DNA of 64,000 nt from Paraphaeosphaeria minitans (Eukaryota; Ascomycota; Dothideomycetes; Pleosporales; Didymosphaeriaceae): contig WJXW01000004.1 in NCBI GenBank assembly GCA_015832175.1, forward strand, positions 992,001 through 1,056,000. Reading direction: 5' to 3'. The translations under genes were made by a program, and so were the position numbers. Positions 44,384-54,765 of the stretch are shown here, piece by piece. Numbering within the stretch: position 1 is the first letter of the stretch; each line of letters opens with the position of its first letter. The notes below the pieces were generated by a model that had not been told where the DNA came from, made no database searches, and saw only the letters and a program-made list of their open reading frames with translations.

Positions 44384-45307
44384 CTTGATGCAGTCGACGG
44401 GGGAATGATTCGAGAAGTAATATAGTGATCGGCCACTGGTGTGCCAGCAAACAATGTACACCAATATGGAGATGCGCAACACAGGTAGATACTGTGTTGG
44501 GGAGAGAGAGAGATGCGATGCGGAGATGTATGCTGACGTCATAAGCCTAGACTAGGGTGAATTCTAGGCAAGCGCTTGTCTCCAGACTTCGGGGCCGGAC
44601 GTACGCAGCGAAACCTTACATTTGACAGCTGGAACCTCCCACTTTTTCTGTAACCACTGCCGTTATAAGACTTGGGCTTGCAGGTGTGCACATGCTTGCG
44701 TTAACACAAGCACAGGGCGATTTCGGAGCCTAGTGTGGAAAGTACCGTAGGTGGGTAGGTAAGACCGCGCACGTGCGTGGTTTCGTTACGGTACCTAAGG
44801 CTTCGGCTTTCATCATCAACGACAGATCCTGCCCGAAATTCCAAAGTCGCACCAGGCACATTGAAAGACGCTCTCCATCTCCTTTGGACGGCTCTTTACG
44901 GCCGTAGTGGTAGCTATCAGTAATTCTCCAATTCTTTTGATGGCATACGGTAGAAGATTGTGTATCCCATTTTCTGTCGGTGGGGTTTTCAGAACAATTA
45001 CCTATCTTAACTAAGACGTTTGTTTCTACATCAGCTTACACTACACGTTTAAGGTATCCCCTCTTCGCGCGTCACGGACAAAGACTCCACCGAAGTCATA
45101 CCTACTGCTCGGCAGCAGCAGCAAAGACAATGCCGTTGTGCAAACGGACGCAACGTTTATGGCTCTGGTCCGCACATGGCAGATAAGAGAAGTTGAGTAT
45201 TTGACACAAGCCCAGGCCTGCTATCGCGATAACCTCACAAGCCAGGCTCAGCGTTGCCAGACTCACGTTGGATCTTCTCATCCCTATACTCGTGTTTCGA
45301 GTGCGAC
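44384..45307. other. gene-free stretch
   Basis: About 0.9 kb, the 5' flank of the membrane-protein gene. No supportable gene or RNA. Confidence 0.5.
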
Positions 45308-46196
45308 ATGATCGTCGCAAGTAAGATCTGTTGCAGCTCAAACGAAAACCTGCGCCTTGAGAGTCAGCCTTTGGACAACTTCATCGATCTTGGTATCACT
45401 TATGCACTGATGCCGAAAGTGCGACTCAACCAACATTGCGCTCCATTGGTCACGGATGGTTACACATCATTGTACATTGAGCGACAACACAACGATTCTA
45501 GCACCGACATTTGCCAAGAACACGTAAGGGCGGCTACTTTGGATGACATTGAAGGATATGACTATGTGTATCAAGCGCAATCCAGGCGTGCAGGTCAGAA
45601 CTTTTCCAAGGCCCCCTTCATTGAAGCCGGGCTTCCTGACTATAGGCTTCGGTACGTCTAGTCTCCACACTGCGCTTCTTGCAAGCCTTCGTTTTGACTG
45701 TATGGCACACTTTTACACCCCAAAAATAAATAACATCAATTTTTTAGATTCAGAAGGATGCTGACGTATTCTTGATATCTCTCGACTAAAGTGATAATTG
45801 GAAAATAGAGAAGATCCATGGTATCGAGCTGCAATACCCGCTTTGGATACAAGTGATGGATTTAACCTACCGAACGAGCCAGCTACTGTTCTCGCAAGTG
45901 ATTCAGAGTTCTTTGTATGCAGTTTCGAATGTTAGTCGGACTGTGTCAACACTTCACCCAATGAGAGCTCAACGGACGCTCCGCTTATTGAGCAATTATC
46001 AGAGCGACTTGAGATTGTGTGGCCCCTTGAACGAGATCGAGCAGCGACCGTGGGGTTCAAGCTCGCTATTGGAAAAGCTTTTGCATCCGAATCATTCTAC
46101 ATGTATCCCGGTAAGACCATACCGAGCAAGCATTGCATGTATCTTGGGGGCGCAGGCAATCACCCTCCTGAAATGCCCCCATATATAGAAGCTTGA
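45308..46196 (+). CDS. possible orphan multi-exon gene
   Basis: Frame and splice signals support exons 45308-45651, 45748-45765 and 45809 onward. Intron 1 (GTACGT...TTTTTTAG) has a strong pyrimidine tract; intron 2 (GTATTC...AATAG) has a GACTAAA branch site. Exon 3 begins with the sense of EDPWYRAAIPALDTSD and later reads ERLEIVWPLERDRAATVGF and FASESFYMYPG, ending at TGA 46194-46196. A TAG at 45933-45935 interrupts it. A 78-bp in-frame intron (45915-45992, GTATGC...TTGAG) would remove the TAG and give about 223 residues; otherwise the protein stops at 162 or the gene is broken. I recognise no family. The start ATG is uncertain. Confidence 0.45.
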
Positions 46197-46248
46197 CTTT
46201 CAACTTGTGAGTTGCGCTGGGTTTTCGACCCGCCGCGTTAGGATTGCC

Positions 46249-46694
46249 ATGACTGCTTTCGAGGTTCACATTGCTGTCTTCAAAGCAGACCGATGAACTA
46301 CCGCGTGATAGAAGGCAGCAAGAGTTGGAGTATATTTTCCAACCATACCTCGCTTCACTGCAATCGTAAAAACTCAGAAGCCGCGACAAAAGGGGCATGC
46401 CCGGGTTTTAGTGACGACGTGGCTACCCAGATGTGCATGCATGTCTGAAAATTTGTCATCACCAGGTAAGCAAATATTCTTTCCTCACACAAGCACTGGA
46501 TCGTTCGAGTAGAAACCCGTCCGCAGAAGATCCACACCAATGAATATTACTCTTCTAGCGTGTTCGGAGTGTTCATCATCATAGTGATAGGACTCACGCT
46601 GATGCTCATTGCTGCGTACATTGATACGATCTTGCGAGCTTCCTGGTCGTCAGAGCGAGAGGACGAAGGAACAACCCCATATCAGGGAGAGTAA
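46249..46694 (+). pseudogene. single-span membrane protein relic
   Basis: Successive frames carry protein-like pieces: MTAFEVHIAVFKA, then DELPRDRRQQELEYIFQPYL, then NSEAATKGACPGFSDDVA. A final continuous piece is WIVRVETRPQKIHTNEYY followed by a membrane span (VFGVFIIIVIGLTLMLIAAY) and an acidic tail ending at TAA 46692-46694. Some breaks could be introns (GTGAGT at 46207, GTAAGC near 46464), but no full set of splice sites links all pieces in frame. Probably decayed; family unknown. It may once have been part of the preceding gene. Confidence 0.4.
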
Positions 46695-47367
46695 AAATCT
46701 GGACATACAGTCTTCTAGCGGCAGGGACTATAGTCCGATCGCTGATGTGAGTGAGTTGAACAGACAGTCTTGATGGCGTTGTCGGAACACGCTTACCGCA
46801 TTCGGCGAGGTACGGAGTTAAGACCTTCCCGATGTTTCTGAACGGGCTCGTAGATAGCATACAAGGTGCAAAACCTGTTCAATGTCTAAGTTTGGCCTGC
46901 TCCCTAAGAACGACGTTTTCAATATCCAGTGTCCTACTATGTTCAAGCTCGGTCTGGAACAGAATACGGCTTAATTGTAAGCCGGCTCGCTCGCGCGAGA
47001 CGGAGCGGAGATGGCGCAGGAGCACTCGGAGATGTTTGTCAGGCACCGACGACGCCCGCCCCCACACTTGCGCCAGGTGCGGGACTTCGCTGAAGCGCCG
47101 AAGAGCCGCACCGATGTTGCGCACCAGGTGGATCGATCTCCTTCATGGCCTACGTCGTACGATGCCAGCGGGTGTGGCATGTTACCTACTGTGCTTTCGC
47201 GCCCGTCAGCACGCTAAGAGCCCGGCCAAGATAGGTATAAGATGCTGGAGGTCGGCTGTGGCATAAATCATTACAATCAGATTCATCTTCCATCTCGACT
47301 CTTCAACTGATCAAATCGAGCTCTATCCACAACTCTTTCAACTCAAAAACTTGAGAACCATCACAAC
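46695..47367. other. intergenic
   Basis: About 670 bp upstream of the methyltransferase. No supportable gene; a TATA-like ATAGGTATAAGATG lies near 47231. Confidence 0.5.
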
Positions 47368-48222
47368 ATGTCTCACGCACTCACACAAAAGACGCTCCCG
47401 AAGCAAGCCGAAGCCCTTATGAGTGGCCGTGCCAAAGTCACTACATACGAATCCACCGGCGGCAAGACCACCACCAAATTCGCACAGCACAACCTCTCCC
47501 TCATCCCAGCGATCCCAGCCGGCTCCGTAATCCACGACAACTGCACCGGCTCGGGCACCGTCTCGCGCCTCATCCTCCAGCAGCAGCCCGACGTCAAGAT
47601 CTACGCCACAGACATCGACCAGCCCTTCCTGGACGTGCTCTCCGAAGACGTCGCCCGGAATTCCTGGCCCGTGGAGACGTCGAACCAGCGCTCGGAGAAG
47701 ACGAGCTTCGGCGACGCCTTCTTCGACTACGACATCACCAACATCGGCGTCATCTTCTGGTCGGGCGCAGGTGCCGACGGCGTGAAGGAAGTCTACAGGA
47801 CGCTCAAGCCCGGCGGTACCGCGCTGATCAACTGCTGGCAGTCCATCACATGGATGTTGCCAATCATGCTGGTGCACAAGCAATTCCGCGGGGATGTGCC
47901 GTTCCCCGCGCCGCCGGTCAACTGGACGGACGGACAGCAGCTCAAGAGCGTCATCTTGGACGCTGGGTTTCAGGCGGAGAAGCTGAAGCTGGAGAGCCAG
48001 GAGGTGCAGAGTGTGGTCCCCGAGGGCGAGTTTAGGGACTGGGTGGAGAAGACGTGGGCGTATCTTGCGGGCATTGGCGGGTGGCACGAGGTGGATGCGG
48101 AGAAGTGGGATGAGGAGATTGATCAATTGGCGGAGGTGCTCAAGCAGCAGCCTGGAACGACAGTAGAGGGCGGCAACATCAGCATGAAGGCGAGCCAGTG
48201 GATTGCAGTCGTGCAAAAATAG
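47368..48222 (+). CDS. class I SAM-dependent methyltransferase
   Basis: Intronless, 284 residues, ATG at 47368. Rossmann-fold motif I is VIHDNCTGSGTVSRLI (about 55-70). The acidic end of strand 2 is IYATDID, and strand 4/5 regions are FFDYDITNIGVIFW and LKPGGTALINCWQSITW. This is the Methyltransf_11/25 (UbiE-like) group that methylates small molecules, common in fungal secondary metabolism. Codons end mostly in C or G, more so than in its gene-poor left flank. Its neighbours are a secreted protein and a berberine-type oxidase rather than housekeeping genes. Substrate unknown. Confidence 0.88.
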   Translation: MSHALTQKTLPKQAEALMSGRAKVTTYESTGGKTTTKFAQHNLSLIPAIPAGSVIHDNCTGSGTVSRLILQQQPDVKIYATDIDQPFLDVLSEDVARNSWPVETSNQRSEKTSFGDAFFDYDITNIGVIFWSGAGADGVKEVYRTLKPGGTALINCWQSITWMLPIMLVHKQFRGDVPFPAPPVNWTDGQQLKSVILDAGFQAEKLKLESQEVQSVVPEGEFRDWVEKTWAYLAGIGGWHEVDAEKWDEEIDQLAEVLKQQPGTTVEGGNISMKASQWIAVVQK

Positions 48223-48632
48223 ACGTCAGCCATGAGCAGACTGGGTTAATGAAAGATATGAGTTCTTTGAACGAGTGCTCTCACTGTGTGTCATCCATGC
48301 ACCCATGACTTACTATGTGCCACTTTGCATCACGATCAGTGTTGGAAAAACAGAAAATTGGGTATATTTATCGCCCATCCCATCCACCGAATGTACGGCG
48401 AAGGTTGTCAGCACGTCCCGTGCGCGTCATTTGATCTATCAGACAAGAAAAGAAGCCCATCCAGATGCAGGCATTTCAGACAAGAACCGGGAACATGCTT
48501 CCCATGCAGAACCCTTTGAGCCAGGCCACAAACCGGGACTACGAGAAAATATCCTGAAACTACCCCGAGGCGGATCCCAAATTCACAAACGGAAACAGCC
48601 CACGAAATGGCAAAAACAGAGAAAGTAGGTGA
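48223..48632. other. intergenic between convergent genes
   Basis: About 410 bp, the 3' flanks of two convergent genes. No feature seen. Confidence 0.5.
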
Positions 48633-49856
48633 CTAGGTCTCGGCACAAAGCTCGAACGCAACACCCTCTTGCCTTGTATCACATGATGTGACAGGAGATC
48701 CAGCCTTCACCCTCCAATCGTCGTTTTTGTATGCTCCGCTGACGATGATGCCGAACTCGGGAACCGTGTAAGTACTGCCGTCGCAGTACTCGCCAGCACC
48801 GCAAACGAAGACCTGGCAGCCCTGCTTTCCGGGAACGCATTGGACGCCACCCTCCCATCCAGGGCAGGCTGATAGATCGGTGGTGTTGGGCCGCATACAA
48901 TCAAGGAAGCTGATGTCGTACCAAACCGAGTTCTCCATGCCGGGCTCAATGCTCAGACCTACTTCGAATTGGATAGGCTTGGAAGGAGCGTCTGCCTTGG
49001 TGACTTTGTAGACAACAGTACCTTGTGCGGCAGGGCAAGATCGAAGAGGCTCAGTCCAGGTGTGTCCGGCTGGGATGAGTTGATGTTGGGCGCCCTTGCC
49101 GCAGCCCATGGAATCGACATACACCTCGTAGTTGCACGAGTTTTTGATGGAGCCATGGTTTGGTGTTGTCGTGAGCTTGTGGAAGCTGTCGGGAGCTTTG
49201 CAAAGCGCGGCGGCAAGCGTAGGCAAAGCGTTATAGCTGGTAACACTTGGGTCTCTGTTGGCGCCAACAGGCATGGGTGGGATTGGTTGGCCTGCAGCTT
49301 TAGCTTGAATCTCGACTTGTGGGCACAAGAGCGAGGAGTCGGCGGTTGGCTGCGGCTTGCTGGCGCTCGTGAAAGTGACTCCATAGGCCGGCGGCGCTGA
49401 CGGAAGCGTTGCGGGCACATCATAGGCAGTGCTCGAAGGTGAGGGCGGCGCAACGACAGGTGACGAAGCAGGGGCCGAAGATAAGGGCGGTGCAGACGGC
49501 GCAACCACAGGGGCCGAAGCAGGAGGCGAAGATGAGGGTGGTGCAGGCGGCGCAACGACTGGCGACGAAACAGGGGCCGAAGATGGGAGTGGTGCAGACG
49601 GCGCAACCACAGGCGACCAAGCAAGAGCCGAAGATGGAGGTGGTGCAGGCGGAGCAACCACAGGCGACGAAGCAAGAATCGAAGACGAGCTGAGGGCGAC
49701 GCTTGAAGTTGCTGGAGTCGCCGAGGCACACTCGCCGGAAGCGCAAGTCGCGGTCACGTATACTGTCTCGGTGACCATGACGGCGCATGTGCTTGCCGCA
49801 GCGCGCAGCGCTAGCGCATGGATGATGAAGAGCCCACTCAGAAGTTTGATCGCCAT
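48633..49856 (-). CDS. secreted BYS1/thaumatin-like protein with Pro/Ser repeats
   Basis: Intronless, 407 residues from the ATG at 49854-49856 (the frame runs on upstream without need). Signal peptide MAIKLLSGLFIIHALALRAAA. Then a Cys-containing stretch, five 17-residue units (SSAPxSSPVVAPPAPP type, about residues 58-142), a Pro/Ser linker and a Cys-rich C-terminal domain (about 225-407). The C-terminal domain has NHGSIKNSCNYEVYV, TVVYKVT, KPIQFEVGLSIEPG and VWYDISFLDC, the pattern of fungal BYS1/thaumatin-like domains. About a dozen cysteines suggest disulfides. No C-terminal GPI signal is visible, so it is probably released or wall-held. Possible roles in the cell wall or host/environment contact are inference. 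Confidence 0.85.
   Translation of the reverse strand: MAIKLLSGLFIIHALALRAAASTCAVMVTETVYVTATCASGECASATPATSSVALSSSSILASSPVVAPPAPPPSSALAWSPVVAPSAPLPSSAPVSSPVVAPPAPPSSSPPASAPVVAPSAPPLSSAPASSPVVAPPSPSSTAYDVPATLPSAPPAYGVTFTSASKPQPTADSSLLCPQVEIQAKAAGQPIPPMPVGANRDPSVTSYNALPTLAAALCKAPDSFHKLTTTPNHGSIKNSCNYEVYVDSMGCGKGAQHQLIPAGHTWTEPLRSCPAAQGTVVYKVTKADAPSKPIQFEVGLSIEPGMENSVWYDISFLDCMRPNTTDLSACPGWEGGVQCVPGKQGCQVFVCGAGEYCDGSTYTVPEFGIIVSGAYKNDDWRVKAGSPVTSCDTRQEGVAFELCAET
49431..49685 (-). repeat. 51-bp coding minisatellite, 5 copies
   Basis: Five contiguous 51-bp units encode 17-residue blocks beginning SSILASSPVVAPP, SSALAWSPVVAPS, SSAPVSSPVVAPP, SSPPASAPVVAPS and SSAPASSPVVAPP. The SPVV or APVV core is kept in all. 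Confidence 0.9.
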
Positions 49857-50772
49857 GTTGTTCGGGGCTTCAAATGAGTGACTATGGTTAGAAAAGGGAG
49901 TTGAAAGTAGAGTGCGGGCAGTGGGAAAGGTGCAAATGGAAGGACAGGAATAGATGTATATACCTTTGACGCAGCGATCTTCGGTAGCGTGCTGAGCCAC
50001 AGGGGTAGGTTGCGACACACAGCGGTCAAAGCGGAGATTGTCTTGAATGGCGACGACGGCGTCGAAAAAACGTGGTCGCCTTAGGTTGGCCAATCTTGTG
50101 TTTGGTCGTGCGAGCGTTGGTGTTGAGGACGAGGAGGTTGCGTTGCCAGGCCGGGCGGCCAAGGCAACTCTGTGCCACAATTTCCTCCATTCACCAGCCT
50201 TCGCTCTCAATATTGTTCCTAGTCACCACGGCAAACGTGCGATTCACCGCTGGTCGTTGGCCCGTCCCCCCGTGCAATCTCCCGTGTCGAGCTCTGATAG
50301 GTCAGATCATCGCTTTGTGGGTAACATTTTTGGTAGCGCATGGTAACCTGAGCGCACACATGAATCTGTACGTATCCGAACGATTGTACGTTCGAGGCCT
50401 GGTTGGATATCTTCATTCCAAACGAAAGCAGTAGGTAACTTGGAGAACAAGGCTTCTGTGTGCGACGCGCCCCCAAAAGACCAAGAAAATGAGCACAATG
50501 GCGAAGGAACCGACTTCTTTGTGAGACAAACTGCAACAAGGCAGTACTCATAAATGCGTGACCAAAAGAAGTGTGTAAAGGCTCAAAGACTAGAAATCGA
50601 CCGTGAAGATATTACAACCACTTCAACAATGATGAGCCGTTATCAGCTCCTCATCCCACGGGTCCAAGGGGTACGGTAGGGTTAGGATGCCTACTGCTTT
50701 GGGAGTAGCACGAATACATAGGACTGCTCCATGTTAGCGACCTTCAAAGCATGTCACCGGATCCTGTCAACC
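49857..50772. other. intergenic
   Basis: About 0.9 kb with the promoter of the secreted-protein gene (TATATACC near 49957). No supportable gene. Confidence 0.5.
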
Positions 50773-52683
50773 TTACTCGTCGTATCCGGACCAACCAATA
50801 CACTTCCAACAGTTGAACAGACCAGTCGGGTCAAATCTCCTCTTCACTTCAAGCAATCGATCGTAATTGCTGCCAAAGAATGTCTGCTGCCACTTCTCCT
50901 CTGTCCAATCGCCCTCGTTCATGTAGCATCCACCTCCCGGGGTCAGAGCCTTGAAAGGTTCGATAGATGCGGAGATGGCATGGCGGATCTGACGTCGTAC
51001 TGATTCTGGTGTTGTACTCGTCCAGATGCCTCCCATGATGACCTCCCACATTGCCTCGCGGAATGCAGGGTTGACGCCTGTCTGGCTATTATCGGGTTGA
51101 TTCAACGGCCCAGTAGCGTAGAGCTGTGCAGACCCGCCACCTCTGTTCGTGAGGGAAATTTGCATTGCAGTCACAACGGCATCCACGACTTTCTCGATCT
51201 CCTGGGGCTTGGAGAAGAGTCTCTTCGGCAAGAAGCGGCCTGACTCGGATATCCCTACGCCCACCGGACCGTTGCGAGCAATTGCGGGATTTTGAGTAAA
51301 TGCATCCCATTCAGAGAATTTGGAGAATGTGTGATACGTATTCTCGCTAATGTTGAGACCAGGATAGTGGGTGAGGAACTCGCGCCAAGAAGATGTTGTC
51401 GTCTTGATGAGCTCGGGATCGTCGGAGGGGAGAATTTGCAAAGAGACCATGTGATCTGGCAAAATGAAGTTGTAGCCTGCAACACCTTGCGAAGCAAACA
51501 GTGATTGGTTCGAGGCCAAAGCTCGGATTATATCGCGGTGCACAACCGATCCTGTGATCTCGAGCTGGCCAGCTGGCATTGGGAAGCTTGCCTGGAAGCT
51601 GTACACATTCAGCGGCACGGCTCGGTGAAGCTGGAACTTGTAAGATGTCAAGACCGCGAACGTACCCCCGCCACCCCCTCGCATCGCATAGAAGAGGTCG
51701 GGGTCACTGCATGCGTTGATCATTCGTGCTTGGCCGTCTGCGGTAACCACATCGAACTCGATTGCATTGTCGACCATAAGTCCATACCTAGGGCCGAGGG
51801 GACCATGACCACCTCCTTGCCCAAACCCTCCAGCGATGCCGACAGATCCTGTAGCACCGACAGTAACAAGCATGCCAAGAGGTTCGAAAAACTCCCATGC
51901 CTCTTGTGCGGACACGCCAGCCCCAATCTCGCCGACATCTTCGATGGGGCTCTCGCAGCCTCTCGGCCGGAACGTCTTGTGATATTGGGTATTCTTCATA
52001 TTCCGGGTCCATATTGCCAAGGAATTGGCCGCGTTACTGCGCCCAAAGTAATCGTGGCCTGAGTTTTTGATCGACAGGCGAATACCGTGTGCTCGAACGA
52101 AGCCCAACGTCTTCTGGATATCGGCAGTCGAATGCGCTTCGACGTGGTATGTCGAAAGGCGCCCAAGCGAGCAGACGCCGTCCGGAGGCGCGGAGGGCGA
52201 GAAAGGATCGAGCATGCAGCTCGACTGGCCGCACGTTTCCCAGTCAAGGAATTCCATGGCACCATACTGAGACGTCCTCGCAGAACTGTTCGTGTAGTCG
52301 GTCGCAACTTGTTGACACTCGCTAGAGCCAGTGTAACACGGTTTTGCCCAAGGAACGGTGAGTTTGAGGTTTCCATGGATCGTTTTGTTCAAGGCAGCCC
52401 ATTGACTCGTCGTTGGCCAACAGGGCTGTGATGGTAGGCATGTATGATTAAATCTTGGAAGGCTGCTATCTGCGGTCGAATCCCTGATGGTGTCGTTCGC
52501 CGTCGGTATTAGCAAACTCGTCCGGTGAAAGTAGAATCCGATATAGAAACAACCGAAGAGTAGCAGGCATATGGAGAACCGCCGGGGCCGTCTCTTACTG
52601 TCTGTACTAGTTTCTTGTCTATTCACTCGCAGTATGAGGCCCGGTCCCACCTTCAACAACGTCTGTCTCTCGTCCGAATTCAT
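50773..52683 (-). CDS. membrane-anchored berberine-bridge-type FAD oxidase
   Basis: Intronless, 636 residues, ATG at 52681-52683; the frame upstream opens only on a TTG. Residues about 35-58 form a signal anchor (ICLLLFGCFYIGFYFH) after a basic RRPRR, so a type II membrane topology is likely. The body is FAD_binding_4 (PCMH): GVCSLGRLSTYHVEA, IKNSGHDYFGRS whose His is the usual 8-alpha FAD attachment site, GATGSVGIAGGFGQGGGHG and MRGGGGGTFAVLTSYKF. The C-terminus is the BBE segment with FDPTGLFNCWKCIGW. The second attachment Cys of bicovalent members is not seen in the QGGGHG loop. Such oxidases act on alcohols, sugars or secondary metabolites. Many Asn-x-Ser/Thr sites fit a secretory route. 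Confidence 0.9.
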   Translation of the reverse strand: MNSDERQTLLKVGPGLILRVNRQETSTDSKRRPRRFSICLLLFGCFYIGFYFHRTSLLIPTANDTIRDSTADSSLPRFNHTCLPSQPCWPTTSQWAALNKTIHGNLKLTVPWAKPCYTGSSECQQVATDYTNSSARTSQYGAMEFLDWETCGQSSCMLDPFSPSAPPDGVCSLGRLSTYHVEAHSTADIQKTLGFVRAHGIRLSIKNSGHDYFGRSNAANSLAIWTRNMKNTQYHKTFRPRGCESPIEDVGEIGAGVSAQEAWEFFEPLGMLVTVGATGSVGIAGGFGQGGGHGPLGPRYGLMVDNAIEFDVVTADGQARMINACSDPDLFYAMRGGGGGTFAVLTSYKFQLHRAVPLNVYSFQASFPMPAGQLEITGSVVHRDIIRALASNQSLFASQGVAGYNFILPDHMVSLQILPSDDPELIKTTTSSWREFLTHYPGLNISENTYHTFSKFSEWDAFTQNPAIARNGPVGVGISESGRFLPKRLFSKPQEIEKVVDAVVTAMQISLTNRGGGSAQLYATGPLNQPDNSQTGVNPAFREAMWEVIMGGIWTSTTPESVRRQIRHAISASIEPFKALTPGGGCYMNEGDWTEEKWQQTFFGSNYDRLLEVKRRFDPTGLFNCWKCIGWSGYDE

Positions 52684-54063
52684 CGCTGAAAGGTATGTTC
52701 GCGTCTGCGCCGGAAACGAACAAGGACGAGAACAGGTACGAGAATAGACAGCGGGGTCCGCAACAGCGCTCAAGGCTCATGTAGGTATATACACGGAGCT
52801 AACGCAGTCCATCATATCTCTGTGCCATTTTTGGACAATGGTTTATCGATCATCAGCCCACCAACACCATCAAAATGGCCCCGGGCCAATTGGATGCGCC
52901 ATGCGCCCAAAAACTCGACACAGGCACCCATTGGCGGCGTGCGGCGTAGTGCGCTTGTATCAGGCAGAAATTGTTCTGTGGATATAAAGCCGAAGATGCA
53001 TCGTATTGGCGATGTCACGTACTCTTTCGGGCATCAAGGTGTCGTGCAATGGTGGCATGGCAGTTCCTGAGTTGCCATGCAATCTTCAGGACTAATGCGC
53101 AACCGTAAACAGACGAGGGCACTTGGTGTTGACCTCGGGAAGCACCAGACTGCGCCGCGCCTGGCATTGAGGGACCGTTGGCCAAACATATCTCCAATGC
53201 AGCCACTCGATGTGATGGGAACATTGGCGCTGTGATACAGAGATCTCGTATTCCTGGTAACCCGCGCATGCGAGAGTAGTCGCGAACGATTGAGATGCGC
53301 CAGCCACCCAGGTTTAATGGAATGATCAAGTGCTGCTAGGAATTTTTGCTGGTTTGCGCGTGTGTGCGTGTGTGCGTGTGTGAGAGTGTGCGGTGGAGGA
53401 GGGAGGAATCTAGGGTCGACAATGAGGATGCATGTGTCATTATCGTCTGAACTCGTGTCGGGGAAGTTGTCTCCCACTTCCGACCTCCTAGGGACAATAC
53501 CAACCGCGAGTCCACCCACGTTATTTTGCAGCTACATTTTTTCCTTCACAATTGCACCAAATGCCATCTAGAATACTCGCAACGCGTTCGCTTGGAGACG
53601 CCTCTCTTCTGTATACAGGGTCGTCTAGGCCTCCCTTCAACGACAGAAAAAAGGGTAATGGTACGCAACTTTCCAAGATACCATCAACGCCTCGTAAGAT
53701 GTAACCAGGATACATCCTCGATTACCCCTTCAAAACATGCTGTCTCTGTTCGCAATACCATGATGTGCCCCAACGTCGTAGCGATACTCACAATGCTCGA
53801 GATTAGACAAGGAAAACTGGGGCAGAGGGTGTATTGTGTGTATGCGAAGCAGAGTCAGTACTATGTGCTTACTCCAAAAATTCACTTTAGGCATCGAAGC
53901 CAGTGACTTCATGTTGTACTCGAGTGAGGATGCTGCTTTGCTGACGGTCCAGGCAATGCCGAGAGTGAAGGACATTGAGCATGCTCGAGGTTTGATTGGA
54001 AACAGCCGGATAGTGTCTCGGCCGGGCTAAAGACGTGTAGCAGAAGCCGGTCCAGGGTCATCT
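52684..54063. other. gene-free stretch
   Basis: About 1.4 kb. A GT-rich microsatellite (GCGTGTGT units) spans about 53357-53391. A minus-strand frame at about 53880-53975 starts MSFTLGIAWTVSKA but has no recognised continuation. Nothing else supportable. Confidence 0.5.
53357..53391. repeat. GCGTGTGT microsatellite
   Basis: Short tandem purine-pyrimidine run of GCGTGTGT units ending in GAGAGTGTG. Confidence 0.8.
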
Positions 54064-54765
54064 CTAGAAGAAACCGAAGTTGTTCCACCACGAGTAGCCC
54101 AGCACGGCCAAAGCGCTGAGGGCAGAGTATTGGACGTCCATCTCGATGGTGCTCCACACCCACAGCGTAGCAACTGGGGGCGCCGACTTCATGACGAAAA
54201 AGTAGCCATGTTTGTTCCCCGAGCGTACAAGATAGGAACCCGCAGTTACAGCGCCGGCAAAGAATGCGAGGTTGCGGAGGAGCGGGAAGCGGTTCGAGAA
54301 GTCGACGTTGGCCAGGTAGACGAGGAGGAAGAAGATGGGCAGGGCGGTCCCTGCGCGCTGGAAGATGTCGCTCCAGATGACGTCCTCGCGGTACTGGCTG
54401 TAGACGAGGATGTCGACGGTCAGGTGCATGACGGCCATGGTCACCGAGTACAGGACGCCCACGGCCAGCGGACTCAGCGGCTCCTCGTCGTTGAACGGCC
54501 GCTCGCCATCGGGCGTGTTGCCGTTGTGGATGTCCCATCGCGGCTTCCTGCCATTGGCAATGTCCAACTCGCGCTGGCGCTCCTCGGCGAGCTCAAACAG
54601 CGTCTTTCCCTTCGGCCCGGAGCGGTCGGGATGCTTAAGGATCATGTTGATGCCCTCTTCGTCGATGTCGGTGGACGGCTGGAACGCCGATCCGGTGCTC
54701 GTCGCGCTACCGGTACCATTTGTCCCCTTTCCGGCTACACGCCGCTCTTTGCGGTTGCCTCCCAT
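54064..54765 (-). CDS. DUF7719-like multi-span membrane protein
   Basis: Intronless, 233 residues, ATG at 54763-54765. The N-terminal half is soluble with GGNRKERRVAGKG and KTLFELAEERQREL. The C-terminal half has four hydrophobic spans (LAVGVLYSVTMAVMHLTVDI, ALPIFFLLVYLANVDF, LLRNLAFFAGAVTAGSYLV and a final one ending GYSWWNNFGFF). It matches a conserved fungal family without known function that I associate with DUF7719; the name is from memory. Probably an ER or endomembrane protein. It shares a 229-bp promoter with GPI12. Confidence 0.78.
   Translation of the reverse strand: MGGNRKERRVAGKGTNGTGSATSTGSAFQPSTDIDEEGINMILKHPDRSGPKGKTLFELAEERQRELDIANGRKPRWDIHNGNTPDGERPFNDEEPLSPLAVGVLYSVTMAVMHLTVDILVYSQYREDVIWSDIFQRAGTALPIFFLLVYLANVDFSNRFPLLRNLAFFAGAVTAGSYLVRSGNKHGYFFVMKSAPPVATLWVWSTIEMDVQYSALSALAVLGYSWWNNFGFF

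Noticed and set aside
47338..48216. 292-codon minus-strand frame across the methyltransferase
   Set aside because: Exact antisense shadow of a well-supported G+C-rich gene; Leu/Val/Arg-rich without domain motifs.
49409..49881. Gly/Ala/Glu-rich plus-strand frames across the minisatellite
   Set aside because: Antisense of the Ser/Pro repeat; periodicity comes from the repeat itself.
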